A DNA stretch of 64,000 nt from Rosistilla carotiformis (GCF_007753095.1 NZ_CP036348.1:3720001-3784000); one strand, 5' to 3'. Positions 38,738-48,831 are shown, numbered from the stretch's first letter. A program made the numbers and translations. The notes: generated from the letters alone by a model not told the origin.

Positions 38738-40294
38738 TTAGTCGGATTTTGGTTGGTACGCATCCAGCAACGCCTTCAGCTGCGCGACCACTTCGGGATG
38801 TTCGTCGTGGAGGTTCTGCGTTTGATGGACATCGGCGTCCAGGTCGTAAAGCTGCGCAGCGGGTGCCTCCGGCTTGATCTTGCCATTTTGAATGTCGCTG
38901 TTGACGGCGCCTACGAAGCTGGCCGCAGCGGGGCCGGCGAAAGTGTGAACGCCTGGCTTTCTGCCACCAAACCCGCCGCTCCCTTTTCCGGGAATATACA
39001 TCCACCTGCCTTTGCGTATCGACAGGTGCGTCCCCTTGTGCGGAGCCAGGAGCAGATGGTCGCGTATCGGGGCATCGGGATCGTCCAACATCGCAGGAAG
39101 CATGTTGACGCTGTCGGCCCGCTGAACGTTGTCCAGCGTCTGATGCGTTAATGCAGCAAACGTCGCAAGCATGTCGACGTTGCCGATCAATTGTTTCGAC
39201 GTGGTTCCGGCCTTCACCTTACCTGGCCAACGAACGATCATCGGCACGCGGTGACCGCCTTCCCAAACGCCAAACTTGAATCCCAGCAGATCGCCATTGG
39301 GTCGATGCCCGGCGTGGAACGCGGCCTGTCCACCGCGATTGAACATGCCGCCATTATCGCTGGTGAAAATCACCAGCGTGTCGTCGCGCAGCCCGTTGTC
39401 TTCCAGGCACCCAAGAACTTCGCCGACGATCCAATCGAGTTCGTGGATAAAGTCGCCGTAGAGTCCACACTGGCTGGTTCCCTGAAATCGTTGGGCCGGC
39501 GTGAACGGATGGTGGATGTTGGTGGTCGCCAAGTAGAGAAAGAAAGGGCGGTCTTGGCGGTTGTTGATCCATTGGACCGATTTTCGTGCGAGCGTGGTTC
39601 CGACCTGATAATCGTTGAACCGTTGGTGCGCTTCTTTGGCTCCACCAAACAGATTGGCGGTACGCTGTGCGGCTTCGGGCGGAATCGGAGTGATCGGGGT
39701 GGTCCCCTGCGCGTTCTTGCCAAGATAGACCAACGGATCGTTGGGGTCGCTGCCGACGATGCGATCGTTTTCCACATAGACATAGGGGGGCGCGCTGTTG
39801 ACCACTGGCATGCCAAAGTAGTAGTCAAAGCCGAGATCCTGCGGTCCGGGACGCAGTCGACCCTGCCAGTGATTCGTCCCCTCGCCAAATCCCAAGTGCC
39901 ATTTTCCAATCGCGGCGGTGTCGTAACCGCTGGTTTTGAAGACATCAGCAATCGTCGTCTTCTCGGTGTCGACAATCAGGGGCGAATTGATCGGTGCCGG
40001 TCCCCACACGCCTTTGCCTCCGGCCCGCACTGGATATTGCCCGGTCAGCAACGCGTAACGCGACGGTGTGCAAACCGCCGACACCGAATGGGCATCCGTA
40101 AACCGACGTCCTTCGGCTGCCAGCCTGTCGATATTGGGCGTTTGCACTTTCGTGGCGCCGTAACATCCAAGGTCACCGTAGCCGAGATCGTCGGCGAAGA
40201 TCAGAACAACGTTGGGGGGCCTTTCCGCGGCAAACGCCGTCGCCGTCGATAGCAGGAACAGGGCGATAACTCGAATGATGGAATCGACACACAT
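38738..40294 (-). CDS. Sulfatase, formylglycine-dependent
   Basis: A 518-aa sulfatase with a signal peptide (1-23, MCVDSIIRVIALFLLST), metal motif FADDLGYGD (33-41), and CTPSR (75-79) followed by LLTGQYP. Metal and substrate residues follow in IFTSDNGG and the GKWHLG block. ATG 40294 is preferred over the upstream frame because it opens the signal peptide. It is the last gene of a same-strand run of three sulfatases and a GHL15-like hydrolase; the specific sulfate ester is unknown. Confidence 0.94.
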   Translation of the reverse strand: MCVDSIIRVIALFLLSTATAFAAERPPNVVLIFADDLGYGDLGCYGATKVQTPNIDRLAAEGRRFTDAHSVSAVCTPSRYALLTGQYPVRAGGKGVWGPAPINSPLIVDTEKTTIADVFKTSGYDTAAIGKWHLGFGEGTNHWQGRLRPGPQDLGFDYYFGMPVVNSAPPYVYVENDRIVGSDPNDPLVYLGKNAQGTTPITPIPPEAAQRTANLFGGAKEAHQRFNDYQVGTTLARKSVQWINNRQDRPFFLYLATTNIHHPFTPAQRFQGTSQCGLYGDFIHELDWIVGEVLGCLEDNGLRDDTLVIFTSDNGGMFNRGGQAAFHAGHRPNGDLLGFKFGVWEGGHRVPMIVRWPGKVKAGTTSKQLIGNVDMLATFAALTHQTLDNVQRADSVNMLPAMLDDPDAPIRDHLLLAPHKGTHLSIRKGRWMYIPGKGSGGFGGRKPGVHTFAGPAAASFVGAVNSDIQNGKIKPEAPAAQLYDLDADVHQTQNLHDEHPEVVAQLKALLDAYQPKSD

Positions 40295-40464
40295 ATCGTC
40301 GCTTTGAAAACGTAGGGGGCGTAAGGAATGGGGCGTTCTCGAATCGGATCGCATTCGAAACGCGGGACAGTCGGTGATGGCTTGCGTTCCTGCGGTTGAA
40401 CGCCGGCGCGGTGAACACTTACGGTGGAGAGAACGTCAAGGGAATGGGCGGTGGAACGGTTGAA

Positions 40465-41913
40465 TCAATAGTTCACCTTTCCGCCTCGCGTCGGTTGTTG
40501 CCGTTCGTTCTTCCACCAGTGGTCGGGGCCTTCGGCTTCGATGCCCCTCCAGACTTCTAACATCCGCTGCTTCATCTGTTCGGTCTTCTCCGGCATGGAA
40601 GCGGCGAGATCGTGTTCTTCCTTCCAATCTTTCTGGATCTCAAACAATTGGAATTTTGTGAGCGTTTCGTCGCCGACCAGTTTCCAGTCGCCGATCCGAA
40701 GGGCGACGCGATCTGCCGGTGGCGAGACGTGGGTTCGCCAGAACAGCGGTATCTTTCGTTCGACCGGTTCTCCCTTAAATGCAGGCACCATGCTGACGCC
40801 ATCGATGGTGCGGTCCTTGGGAAGCGGAACGCCGGTGATATCCAGCACGGTGGCGAAAATATCGGTTCCGATCACCGCCACGTCGCTAACGGTTCCCGGT
40901 TCGATGTGTCCCGGCCAACGGGCGACACCGGGCACACGGATTCCACCTTCATGATCGCTACGTTTACCGCCGCGCAAACCGCCCGTCGTCCCGCCGAACC
41001 TGGCGACCGGCCCATTGTCCGATGTAAAGATCACCAAGGTGTTGTCGCGAACACCTTCCTGATCCAATGCCTGCAACACGATCCCAAGTGCGTGATCGAG
41101 CTGAGTGATATTGCCCATGTAGGTTGCGTTCTCGTGCCCATCATACAACTTGCGAAACTGCGGATCGGTCGCGATCGGGGAGTGCGGTTCATGGAACCAG
41201 ACCGACAATACGAACGGCTTCGACTTGTCTCGTAAATCACTCAACCAACGCGCAGCTTCGCTGGCAACCAACGGCGCGGAATAGCCTTGAAGTTCACCGA
41301 CTGGTTCACCATTGCGGACGAAGTTGCGTGGGTTCTTGTGGCTCGGTTCCGCATTGTTGTGGGTTGCCATCCAATAGTCGTAACCGTGATCGCCAGGTTG
41401 TGGATAGTCCGCGGTGTTGAATTGGGGCTTCGATGCGAGATGCCATTTGCCGACATGGCAGGTTGCGTAACCGATCGATTTCAGTAGTTTCGGATACGTG
41501 ATCTCACTCGCTCGCAAATGAGCGGCGTGGTTCCCCGACAGATGCCGATAGACCCCGTTGCGATAAGGAGTCCGGCCGGTCAGGATCGCAGAACGCGACG
41601 GTGAACAGACGCCGCAGGCAGAATAGCACTGAGTGAATTTCACGCCTTCCGCTGCCAACTTGTCGAGATGGGGTGTTTGTATCTGCGGGTGACCGTACGT
41701 CGCGGAATCTCCCCAGCCCATATCGTCCGCCATAACGACCACAATGTTGGGGCGGGATGGCTCGGATTCAGCGGCAGCGATTGAAGCGACAAGCGGCAAA
41801 AGAAACACCCACATCCGCAACACGCGTCGATAACGCTTCCGATGCGGAAGGCTCGAAACGATCCTCGGGTCACGAGGGGTTGGATTGGTAGATCGAATGA
41901 ATAATGGGTTCAT
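40465..41913 (-). CDS. Sulfatase, formylglycine-dependent
   Basis: A 482-aa sulfatase with CSPSR (103-107) and LTGRTPYR, metal motif MADDMGWGD (61-69), and the GKWHLA block. A hydrophobic segment at residues 35-48 (WVFLLPLVASIAAA) is the signal; the basic leader before it is long, so the internal ATG at 41814 is an alternative start. It lies 170 bp upstream of the sulfatase at 38738-40294 and 134 bp downstream of the GHL15-like gene, all on the minus strand. Confidence 0.93.
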   Translation of the reverse strand: MNPLFIRSTNPTPRDPRIVSSLPHRKRYRRVLRMWVFLLPLVASIAAAESEPSRPNIVVVMADDMGWGDSATYGHPQIQTPHLDKLAAEGVKFTQCYSACGVCSPSRSAILTGRTPYRNGVYRHLSGNHAAHLRASEITYPKLLKSIGYATCHVGKWHLASKPQFNTADYPQPGDHGYDYWMATHNNAEPSHKNPRNFVRNGEPVGELQGYSAPLVASEAARWLSDLRDKSKPFVLSVWFHEPHSPIATDPQFRKLYDGHENATYMGNITQLDHALGIVLQALDQEGVRDNTLVIFTSDNGPVARFGGTTGGLRGGKRSDHEGGIRVPGVARWPGHIEPGTVSDVAVIGTDIFATVLDITGVPLPKDRTIDGVSMVPAFKGEPVERKIPLFWRTHVSPPADRVALRIGDWKLVGDETLTKFQLFEIQKDWKEEHDLAASMPEKTEQMKQRMLEVWRGIEAEGPDHWWKNERQQPTRGGKVNY

Positions 41914-42047
41914 GGTTCCGATCGATTCTTCTAGGTGGTGCACAAAAAAATCCACGCAACGTTCAATAGCTCCGAGTCGCACAAAGTCCCGGGCCGCGGC
42001 GACCTGGCGTCGTGGAGGTCCAGCGTTTTGAGGGATGGCATCTCGGT

Positions 42048-43325
42048 TCATTCTCTATTCTCCCTAATCCATTGGATGCTTGCGGTCCGCTTTTCGATAT
42101 CGAGTTGAACCGCTGCATGTTGGAACTTCCGCGAGTAGCGGTAGCCTTCCTTCGTTGCCGGACCGACGGGTGGGCCAAGGGGGCGGTCATACTCGGGAAG
42201 CCATCGCATCCAACGATCATTCCCGTTGGCAGAGTAACCTTCGTGGACGCGAAAGTAGCTGTGCTCTTCGGCGCAGATCAGAAAGATGGCCAAGGGATAG
42301 ACAAGGGCTTCGCGGGCGGCCGCATCGGATTCAATGCTTCCGTGGCTTTCGTCGATGCCGAGATCGCTTGTGTTCTTGGGGGCGTTGAAACCGGTGGTGA
42401 AGGCGATGATCTTGCCCTGGCGTGCCGCTCGCTGCATCGTGTCGATCCCTTTGGCAACGTATTGCGGATAGCTCACCCCACCCACGTTGTGGAAGAAGCC
42501 TTCGAGGTACGAACCGTCGAAGTAATCCAAATACTCAAGTCCCCCATCATCGAAGCGGGCCCGAAGAATATTGCCGATCATCAGTTTGTTCGGGCCGATG
42601 GCTTCGCGTGTTTGGTTCATCAACAAGTGATACCCGTCGATCGTTTGGTCCTTCTTCTCCGCCCCGATCTGTCGGCGTAGGTAGCCCGGTTCGAGCGCTT
42701 TGATGTTGCCGTCGATGAAGAGACCGTCGATGGACGCATCGGCCGTCACGACCTTGCAGGAATCGATCCACCATTTGCGAAGCGTGGGGTTGGACAAATC
42801 GTAAGCGGCGGAGCGATTGCGAACGAGGTTCGTTTTACCCTGTTCATCGCGCAGCAACGCACCTGGAATTTCCTCAAGCTGTTTGTCCACTTTGTAGTCG
42901 CCATAATGAACGATCACGTTGCGGTAATAGAGGATCTTTGCGTTTGGATTGAGCTTCTTGACCGCTTTCGCCGCGGCCAACGTTCCCGCTTCGACCGAAC
43001 CATGGTCCTGATGTCCATTGGCTTTCTCGAAGGTGATCAATGGGAACTTCGCCAAAAAAGCGATCTCACGGTTGGTAAAGGTCTTGGCTTTGCGAATGTG
43101 CATGTACAACGGAATGCGCTGCCAGCTGAAGTCGGGATATTCAGGTCGAATCGCCGCAGCGTCACCGGACGACGGCTCCGGTTCCTGAGCTATCGCAACA
43201 GGAACTAACAAAACCATCAGTCCACACAACGCCAAGAACCCTCGGAAGGTAGACCGATCACGGATCCTCCCCGTCAGGGCAAAGGGGATGCATGAGATGC
43301 TCAGAGAGAAGACGACGTATTTCAT
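42048..43325 (-). CDS. Putative glycoside hydrolase (GHL15-like TIM barrel)
   Basis: A 425-aa secreted protein. A leader with hydrophobic stretches covers residues 1-46 (two, around 4-18 and 32-46). The body resembles the putative hypothetical glycosyl hydrolase family GHL15: IPLYMHIRKAKTFTNREIAF, then LNPNAKILYYRNVIVHYGDY, IDGLFIDGN, and the DYFDGSYLEGF block. Asp/Glu residues on these strands could be catalytic, but the mechanism is not established. It is flanked on the same strand by sulfatases, which supports a role in degrading a sulfated polysaccharide. The ATG at 43325 is chosen; the frame extends to 43388. Confidence 0.75.
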   Translation of the reverse strand: MKYVVFSLSISCIPFALTGRIRDRSTFRGFLALCGLMVLLVPVAIAQEPEPSSGDAAAIRPEYPDFSWQRIPLYMHIRKAKTFTNREIAFLAKFPLITFEKANGHQDHGSVEAGTLAAAKAVKKLNPNAKILYYRNVIVHYGDYKVDKQLEEIPGALLRDEQGKTNLVRNRSAAYDLSNPTLRKWWIDSCKVVTADASIDGLFIDGNIKALEPGYLRRQIGAEKKDQTIDGYHLLMNQTREAIGPNKLMIGNILRARFDDGGLEYLDYFDGSYLEGFFHNVGGVSYPQYVAKGIDTMQRAARQGKIIAFTTGFNAPKNTSDLGIDESHGSIESDAAAREALVYPLAIFLICAEEHSYFRVHEGYSANGNDRWMRWLPEYDRPLGPPVGPATKEGYRYSRKFQHAAVQLDIEKRTASIQWIRENRE

Positions 43326-43384
43326 AGGAGGTTGCGGCCGGTCGTTGGATAATGTTATGTCGGGGGAACCGTTTATAGAAGGTT

Positions 43385-44896
43385 TCACTGATGAGGTGGC
43401 GACGACTGCCGTCCCCGTTTCGGAGGCGCAGGGACGGGTGGCGTTGCCGGGCGGTCGTCCAATGCGTCGAAAAAACGCATGTTTTTTCCAACGCGATCAT
43501 GATCGCCTAGGTCTTCACGCATCGATTCAATAAGTCCAATCAAGCGATCAACCACCGCTGGATTCTCCGCCGCAAGATTGGAAGTTTCACCGAGATCGTT
43601 CTCCAAGTCGACTAGAAACGGTTCATCAAAGCCGACACGATCCTCGGGACCGATGTGTGTGTTGCGGCTGAACGGAGCGACTCCGACTGGTTCTGACGCT
43701 CGAGGTACATGCAATTTCCACTTCCCCTGACGTACCGCTTGGAGATGAACTCGCAAGTAGTAGAAGTACGTCTTCTCGGGATTCGCCTTGTCGAATTCGC
43801 CATGGAAGAGATGGCGAATGTCTTCGCCATCGATCACTCGATCCGACGGCACCGGCGCACCGGCAAGGGATGCAAACGTTGGCATCACATCCAACGTCGT
43901 GGCGATGGAATCGCAAACCGTGGCCGCAGGGACTTTGCCCGGTCCCCATAGGATCGCGGGGACTCGCACGCCCCCTTCAAATGTCGACACTTTGCCGCTC
44001 CGCAACGGTCCCGCTGATCCTCCATTGTCAGATCGTCGGTGTCCGTCTGCATAGTTCTTGTTCTTGGTCAGCCATGGGCCGTTGTCGCTGGTGAACAGAA
44101 CATACGTATTTTCAGCCAACTTCAATTTTTCGAGCGTCTCCAGGATGCGGCCGACGTTGAAATCGATTTCTTCAATCACGTCCCCATACAGTCCGCGTTG
44201 GCTCTTCCCCTTGAACCTCGGCGATGCATCGAGTCGCGTGTGCGGCATGGTGTGAGCCAGGTAAACGAAAAACGGCTGATCCCGCTTCCTTTCGATGAAC
44301 GCAATGGCTTCATCGGTGTAACGCCGAGTCAACGTGGCCATATCGGAGTCGGTTTCGATCAACGCATCGTTTCGGTAGAGATTCACAACGCGGTCATTGC
44401 TGGTGGGCGTTCCGTAGAAAGTGTCGAATCCCTGGTGAGTCGGAAAGAGGTCGAGGAAGAAGTCTGTCTGAGCGTGTTTCGCCAGGTCCCATTTTCCGAA
44501 GCAGGCTGTGGCGTAGCCCTGTGGTTTCAGCACTTCAGCGATCGTGATCTCCTGCTCGTGCAGAATAGGATGCACCTGTTTCGTGTTCCCCCGTTCGGCA
44601 ACACGCAGAGGATAGCATCCTGTCATCAGGGCAGCTCGCGAGGGTCCACAAATGGGTTGAGCGTAGAAGTTGGTGAACTTCATTCCCGCCTGTGCCATGG
44701 CGTCTAAACATGGAGTGCGAATGTCGGGGGAACCGAAGCAGCCGACGTCCTGATACCCTTGGTCATCGGTGAAAATGATGACAAAGTTCGGAGGGGCCGC
44801 GGCTGCCAACATCGGAGCCAATGCGACGCTGACAAGCCCCAGGACGTGCAACATTTTCATGGTCATACTTCGATGGAACTTTGGATGCTGCATCAT
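43385..44896 (-). CDS. Sulfatase, formylglycine-dependent
   Basis: A 503-aa sulfatase with metal motif FTDDQGYQD (42-50), CGPSR (83-87) plus LMTGCYP, and a hydrophobic signal at 16-33 (LHVLGLVSVALAPMLAAA). Several ATGs are possible at 44896, 44893, 44866 and 44860; the first has a purine-rich AAGGCG upstream, the later ones start closer to the signal. The stop overlaps the upstream part of the GHL15-like frame. It belongs to the same sulfatase cluster, with the propeller gene 87 bp upstream. Confidence 0.92.
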   Translation of the reverse strand: MMQHPKFHRSMTMKMLHVLGLVSVALAPMLAAAAPPNFVIIFTDDQGYQDVGCFGSPDIRTPCLDAMAQAGMKFTNFYAQPICGPSRAALMTGCYPLRVAERGNTKQVHPILHEQEITIAEVLKPQGYATACFGKWDLAKHAQTDFFLDLFPTHQGFDTFYGTPTSNDRVVNLYRNDALIETDSDMATLTRRYTDEAIAFIERKRDQPFFVYLAHTMPHTRLDASPRFKGKSQRGLYGDVIEEIDFNVGRILETLEKLKLAENTYVLFTSDNGPWLTKNKNYADGHRRSDNGGSAGPLRSGKVSTFEGGVRVPAILWGPGKVPAATVCDSIATTLDVMPTFASLAGAPVPSDRVIDGEDIRHLFHGEFDKANPEKTYFYYLRVHLQAVRQGKWKLHVPRASEPVGVAPFSRNTHIGPEDRVGFDEPFLVDLENDLGETSNLAAENPAVVDRLIGLIESMREDLGDHDRVGKNMRFFDALDDRPATPPVPAPPKRGRQSSPPHQ

Positions 44897-44982
44897 CTGC
44901 TTCGCCTTGTAAAGCAGGACTCACGAAAATTGTTAGGGCCAGTGGCCGGTGTTGGGCCGAATGCCACTTCGGCGATTTGCGT

Positions 44983-45921
44983 CTACTTTAGAACCGGCCC
45001 TTGCAACGGCTTCCCATTGGTGGTGAGCAATTGAAAGTGATGGATTCCGACCTTTTGACCGTCGACATATTTCCAGACAACGTTCTTGTCGCGTGTCACT
45101 TCAAACAGTTTCGGAGCGTTTGGATCGGCCCGTCCGGCGGCGTAGCTGGCAATCACGATGTTACCGTTGGGAAGCACCTGGCCCCCGCAGGGATCTTGAA
45201 GCCAGTTGCCCGGTAAATCATCGTTGGTAAGCGTCCAAACGATCTTGCCGTTGCTGTCGAAATCGACGACGCGATTTCCGTGGGTGCAGCATACGAGTGT
45301 GTGCCCGTCGCCATGCCGGATCGCGGTGAACGGCCAGCTGTGGACCTTATGTTCGGTATCGCCGGGGACGGTGGTGTCCAGCTTGTTTAAGACTTCACCA
45401 TCTCTGCCGTAGTGGAAGACGGCGAAGTCCAGCAGATGCGGTGCGAGGAAAGTTCCATCGGCGAGCTTCCGGGCCATCCGCGTCTGCATATGATGATTCT
45501 TCTTTTGACACGCCAACGGGAATTCCAGGACGATCTCTCCCTCGGGATCGATTTCGATTAGGCGTGGCTGGTCCCCCGCTTCGGTGATGACAAGATTCCC
45601 CTCGGCAGTTGGCTGCGCACTGTTGACTTCCGTTTGCGTTCCTTCCCAAAGCAGGGTTTCGGTTTTGTCGGGGGCAATTTTGACAACCGCTCCACCGCGA
45701 TGACGCTTTGATTTGCTGAGCGTCAAAACGATCGAGCCGTCGCGCAGCACATAGCCGTCTCGTGTGGAGGCCGGGTAGGTCCAGGTCGCCTTTCCGTCGG
45801 CATCCATGATGTAGGTCTTTTGACCACATGCTAGGAAGCTGTGCGTCGTCTCTTCACCAATCGTCGGGGTCGCACAGGAGAGGAAAGCGATCAGAGCGGC
45901 CAATCGTGCTGTGGAATTCAT
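44983..45921 (-). CDS. Secreted beta-propeller protein of unknown function
   Basis: A 312-aa protein with a signal peptide (1-21, ending PTIG) and a run of propeller-like blades, each with a variant of DGxxVLTxSxSxR or LPNGNIVIASY. Motifs such as HMQTRMARKLADGTFLAPH and GNRVVDFDSNGKIVWTL suggest a PQQ-like or arylsulfotransferase-like propeller. No catalytic residues can be assigned. First gene of the sulfatase run, so probably involved in glycan sensing or binding (inference). ATG 45921 (MNSTARLAAL) is preferred, with 45933 as an alternative. Confidence 0.75.
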   Translation of the reverse strand: MNSTARLAALIAFLSCATPTIGEETTHSFLACGQKTYIMDADGKATWTYPASTRDGYVLRDGSIVLTLSKSKRHRGGAVVKIAPDKTETLLWEGTQTEVNSAQPTAEGNLVITEAGDQPRLIEIDPEGEIVLEFPLACQKKNHHMQTRMARKLADGTFLAPHLLDFAVFHYGRDGEVLNKLDTTVPGDTEHKVHSWPFTAIRHGDGHTLVCCTHGNRVVDFDSNGKIVWTLTNDDLPGNWLQDPCGGQVLPNGNIVIASYAAGRADPNAPKLFEVTRDKNVVWKYVDGQKVGIHHFQLLTTNGKPLQGPVLK

Positions 45922-45933
45922 CTTGCTTCTCAT

Positions 45934-46363
45934 CGATTTGTTTGCGAGCGCGATCGTCTCCGCGTCAGACAGTCGTTTGCATCTTTATGATGCCATGGAA
46001 CATGGTTATTCTGCGCCAAGGGCAGGACGCTTGCGGTTATTGCGGGTGCCACGGAAGCTTCGCCTCCGTTGCGCAGGGCCGGTTTAACATATCACAAATC
46101 AGCAAGCCGAACCAAAAAAGGCGTTGATCGGTCCCGAGCGATTCGGCGTTTTGGATTCCTCCAACGTGATGGCACGCGAACGCAAGAGCTCAACCCGGTC
46201 GACCGCAAGACACTGAAACGGGAAGACGCGAGGGCAATTTTCGGCTACGCTCAAGATCTCGCTTACGGTTTGTGGGCGAGCGTCCGATCCGCAGATCTGC
46301 TTGAGTTGGAATCGGGCAGGACGCGGACGATCCGACTTGATGGGCCAATGCCTTGAGGACTCA
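45934..46363. other. Intergenic region without a recognised gene
   Basis: A 430-bp divergent gap between the propeller gene (minus) and the thiamine-binding protein gene (plus). No repeat or convincing frame found. Confidence 0.45.
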
Positions 46364-46669
46364 ATGGAAATGAAAGTAATCGTCGATTTGTGCGTCGTTC
46401 CGATTGGAGTTGGCGTTTCGGTCAGCAAGTACGTAGCCGAATGTCAGAAGGTGCTGCAAGAAGCCGGGTTGGAGCACCAGTTGCACGCCTATGGCACGAA
46501 CATCGAAGGGGAATGGGACGATGTGTTTGCCGCGATCAAGCGTTGCCACGAGCGTGTTCATGCGATGGGGGCACCACGCATCACGACAAGCATCAAGGTG
46601 GGAACACGCACTGACCGCGACCAAACGATGCAGGATAAAATCGACAGCGTAACCAATGGGAATCTTTGA
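46364..46669 (+). CDS. MTH1187/YqgV-type thiamine-binding protein (DUF77)
   Basis: A 101-aa cytoplasmic protein of the MTH1187 (YqgV, DUF77) family, a ferredoxin-like fold that binds thiamine or a related ligand. Typical stretches: VDLCVVPIGVGVSVSKYVAE near the start, GLEHQLHAYGTNIEGEW in the middle, and RITTSIKVGTRTD at the end. GAGG lies a few bases before ATG 46364; ATG 46370 is an alternative. It precedes the amidase gene on the same strand by 87 bp. Confidence 0.9.
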   Translation: MEMKVIVDLCVVPIGVGVSVSKYVAECQKVLQEAGLEHQLHAYGTNIEGEWDDVFAAIKRCHERVHAMGAPRITTSIKVGTRTDRDQTMQDKIDSVTNGNL

Positions 46670-46756
46670 TTGCTCCACCGCCCCAATCCGGTTTCCAACC
46701 GGCCATGACGGAAGTGTCCGACAGGCATGAAACCGCACGAAACAAGGCAAGAAGTT

Positions 46757-47347
46757 ATGGCGATTATCGTGATCGACGCCGGACACGGCGGTGACACAAA
46801 AGTAGGCGGATCCTCCGCCAACAATGCCACCGCGCCGGAGGGGACGCTCGAGAAAGACCTCACCTTGGACATCGCTAAACGAGTGCAGCGGATCCTGTCG
46901 GCGATGCACGACGTGCGGATGACGCGACAGACCGATGTGAACGTCGGGATTGCGGCGCGGGCTCACGTTGCCAGAGACGCAGCGGCGGATGTTTTTCTTT
47001 CGATCCACTTCAACGGCTTTTCCAATCCAAACGTGCAGGGAACCGAAACACTTGTCTGGCCCGGCACCGGTCCGACGGAGAAATCGTATGTGTTGGCCAA
47101 CTTGGTTCAGAAAGCGACAGTCGGTGTCACTGGCTATCGCGATCGCGGAATCAAAGATGAGCGACGACTGGGCGTTTTGAATCCGCAGAATCACCTCGCC
47201 AAAACGGCGCGTTGTTTGGTGGAAATCAGCTTCATCACCGGCCCCGGCAAGACAAACGCCGAATCGGATGAACGTAGGTTAAAAGACGCGCGTTACAAAG
47301 ACTCGATTGCCGAAGCGCTCGCCGAAGCGATCGAGGCGTATCTCTAA
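46757..47347 (+). CDS. N-acetylmuramoyl-L-alanine amidase (Amidase_3)
   Basis: A 196-aa zinc amidase domain: VIDAGHGG (5-12) with the first zinc His, then TRQTDVNVGIAARAHVA, SIHFNGFSN (the His zinc ligand), and EISFITGPG (catalytic Glu). It cleaves the bond between MurNAc and L-Ala in peptidoglycan. ATG 46757 starts directly at the domain, so no signal peptide is seen; it may be cytoplasmic or exported another way. The gene converges with the UDG fusion gene, 80 bp away. Confidence 0.93.
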   Translation: MAIIVIDAGHGGDTKVGGSSANNATAPEGTLEKDLTLDIAKRVQRILSAMHDVRMTRQTDVNVGIAARAHVARDAAADVFLSIHFNGFSNPNVQGTETLVWPGTGPTEKSYVLANLVQKATVGVTGYRDRGIKDERRLGVLNPQNHLAKTARCLVEISFITGPGKTNAESDERRLKDARYKDSIAEALAEAIEAYL

Positions 47348-47427
47348 TCCCGGTGCGAGAGCTGGAGTCGAGCCTTCAGGCGAACTCCCCCCCGAGTCGC
47401 GCGCAAACCCGTTCCCCCATCGACCCG

Positions 47428-48831
47428 CTACTTAACCGATGTCAAATCTTCGACAAGCTGCGTCCGCATCTGCGTTTGTCGCGACGCATCTTGCATCCGC
47501 AGAATCGCTGCCGGATGCCAAGTTGCGATCGTGATGTCGCACCAATCGGTTCGCATCACGTTTCCTCGATCTTTCGTGATGGCAAAGTCGCGCCCAAACA
47601 ACGCTTGGGCCGCGGTTGCTCCCAGACAAACAATCACCTGGGGACCGATCGCGGCAAGCTCCGCTTCCAACCAAGGCCGACAGGCGTAGATCTCTCGCGA
47701 ATCCGGTTTCTGATGCAAACGCCGCTTGCCACGCGGAGTCTCGGTTTCCTTAAATTTGAAGTGTTTAACAACGTTGGTGATGTAAACTTCGCGACGCTCG
47801 ATCCCTGCGTGTTTCAGTGCTTCGTCGAGCAACTTGCCCGCCGGGCCGACAAACGGATGCCCCTGGATATCTTCGCGGTCGCCGGGTTGTTCTCCGACCA
47901 ACACGATGCGAGCCGACGGCGAACCTTCGCCGAAGACCGTTTGCGTGGCACACTGGTGCAACGGACAGGCACGGCAGTTGGCGGCCGCAAGACGCAGCGA
48001 CACCAAGTCGCCACGCTCAGGCATGAAGTGGGCCGCCGTTTCGGCAAAACCTTCGTTAGTTTGAATCATCGCGTCAGCGCGGGCAGGTGCCTGCCGCAAC
48101 AGATCGTCGATCAGCGTGGCTTCGGGCAGCGTGGGCCAATGTCGCACGGGCATCTCACGCTTCATCGCGGCGACCTTCACGCGTGCCGGATTGAAGATCG
48201 ATGCGTAATAGGCCTTCCACAGATCTTCCAACGCGTCCTGGTTGGGAGCTTCCGAAGCGGGCACTCCCGGTCCGTAGTGCAACGAAGTCTGATCCCAAGT
48301 CACCGATTCGTCCGGGGTGAGGATCGACCAATGCATGCCTCCGAAACGACGTGCAAAAAACGGTGCGGCCAAACGAACGATCCGGTGGTCGGGACGGTGC
48401 CAAGCAACGAACTGCTCCTCCGCGCCGCCGGTCTCGAGTTTACGAAAACGCACGAAGGCTTTCATCTTGTGGATGTCGCGGGAGACCCCTTTTCGCATCT
48501 GCATCAATTGATGAACATCGTCGTCCGTGGTCACCTGCAGCAGATGACGCTCACCGTGGGTTAAACGCCATAACGTTCGATACAGCAACGACCAACGGCC
48601 CGATTCGCGATGGCAGGCGACGTATCGGGCGAGCTCCAGAAACGCTTTCGGAACGCTTGGCGTTGTGCCTCTTCCACCATGCTCCGCAGCGGTTGGCGAT
48701 GGTGCGTCATCGAACAGAGATCGCTCTGCACCCCCGATCCATTGCACGTCGGTCGGTGAAACGCCCGACGCCAATAGACGTCGCGCTGCGTCGCGCCAGT
48801 CGTCAAAGGTATCGACGTGAATGGATTGCAT
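47428..48831 (-). CDS. DUF4130 + UdgX-type uracil-DNA glycosylase fusion
   Basis: A 467-aa two-domain protein. Residues 1 to about 255 form the DUF4130-type domain (SAM/UDG-linked family) and 275-467 form a family-4/UdgX-like uracil-DNA glycosylase. Cluster cysteines are Cys286, Cys289, Cys384 and Cys402; GEQPGD at 314-319; GATAAQALFG near 404. The UdgX-specific loop KRRLHQKP (369-376) is present with His373 corresponding to the residue that in UdgX makes a covalent bond to uracil-DNA. So a DNA-crosslinking rather than simple glycosylase activity is possible. The neighbouring radical-SAM gene upstream is its usual partner. Confidence 0.92.
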   Translation of the reverse strand: MQSIHVDTFDDWRDAARRLLASGVSPTDVQWIGGAERSLFDDAPSPTAAEHGGRGTTPSVPKAFLELARYVACHRESGRWSLLYRTLWRLTHGERHLLQVTTDDDVHQLMQMRKGVSRDIHKMKAFVRFRKLETGGAEEQFVAWHRPDHRIVRLAAPFFARRFGGMHWSILTPDESVTWDQTSLHYGPGVPASEAPNQDALEDLWKAYYASIFNPARVKVAAMKREMPVRHWPTLPEATLIDDLLRQAPARADAMIQTNEGFAETAAHFMPERGDLVSLRLAAANCRACPLHQCATQTVFGEGSPSARIVLVGEQPGDREDIQGHPFVGPAGKLLDEALKHAGIERREVYITNVVKHFKFKETETPRGKRRLHQKPDSREIYACRPWLEAELAAIGPQVIVCLGATAAQALFGRDFAITKDRGNVMRTDWCDITIATWHPAAILRMQDASRQTQMRTQLVEDLTSVK

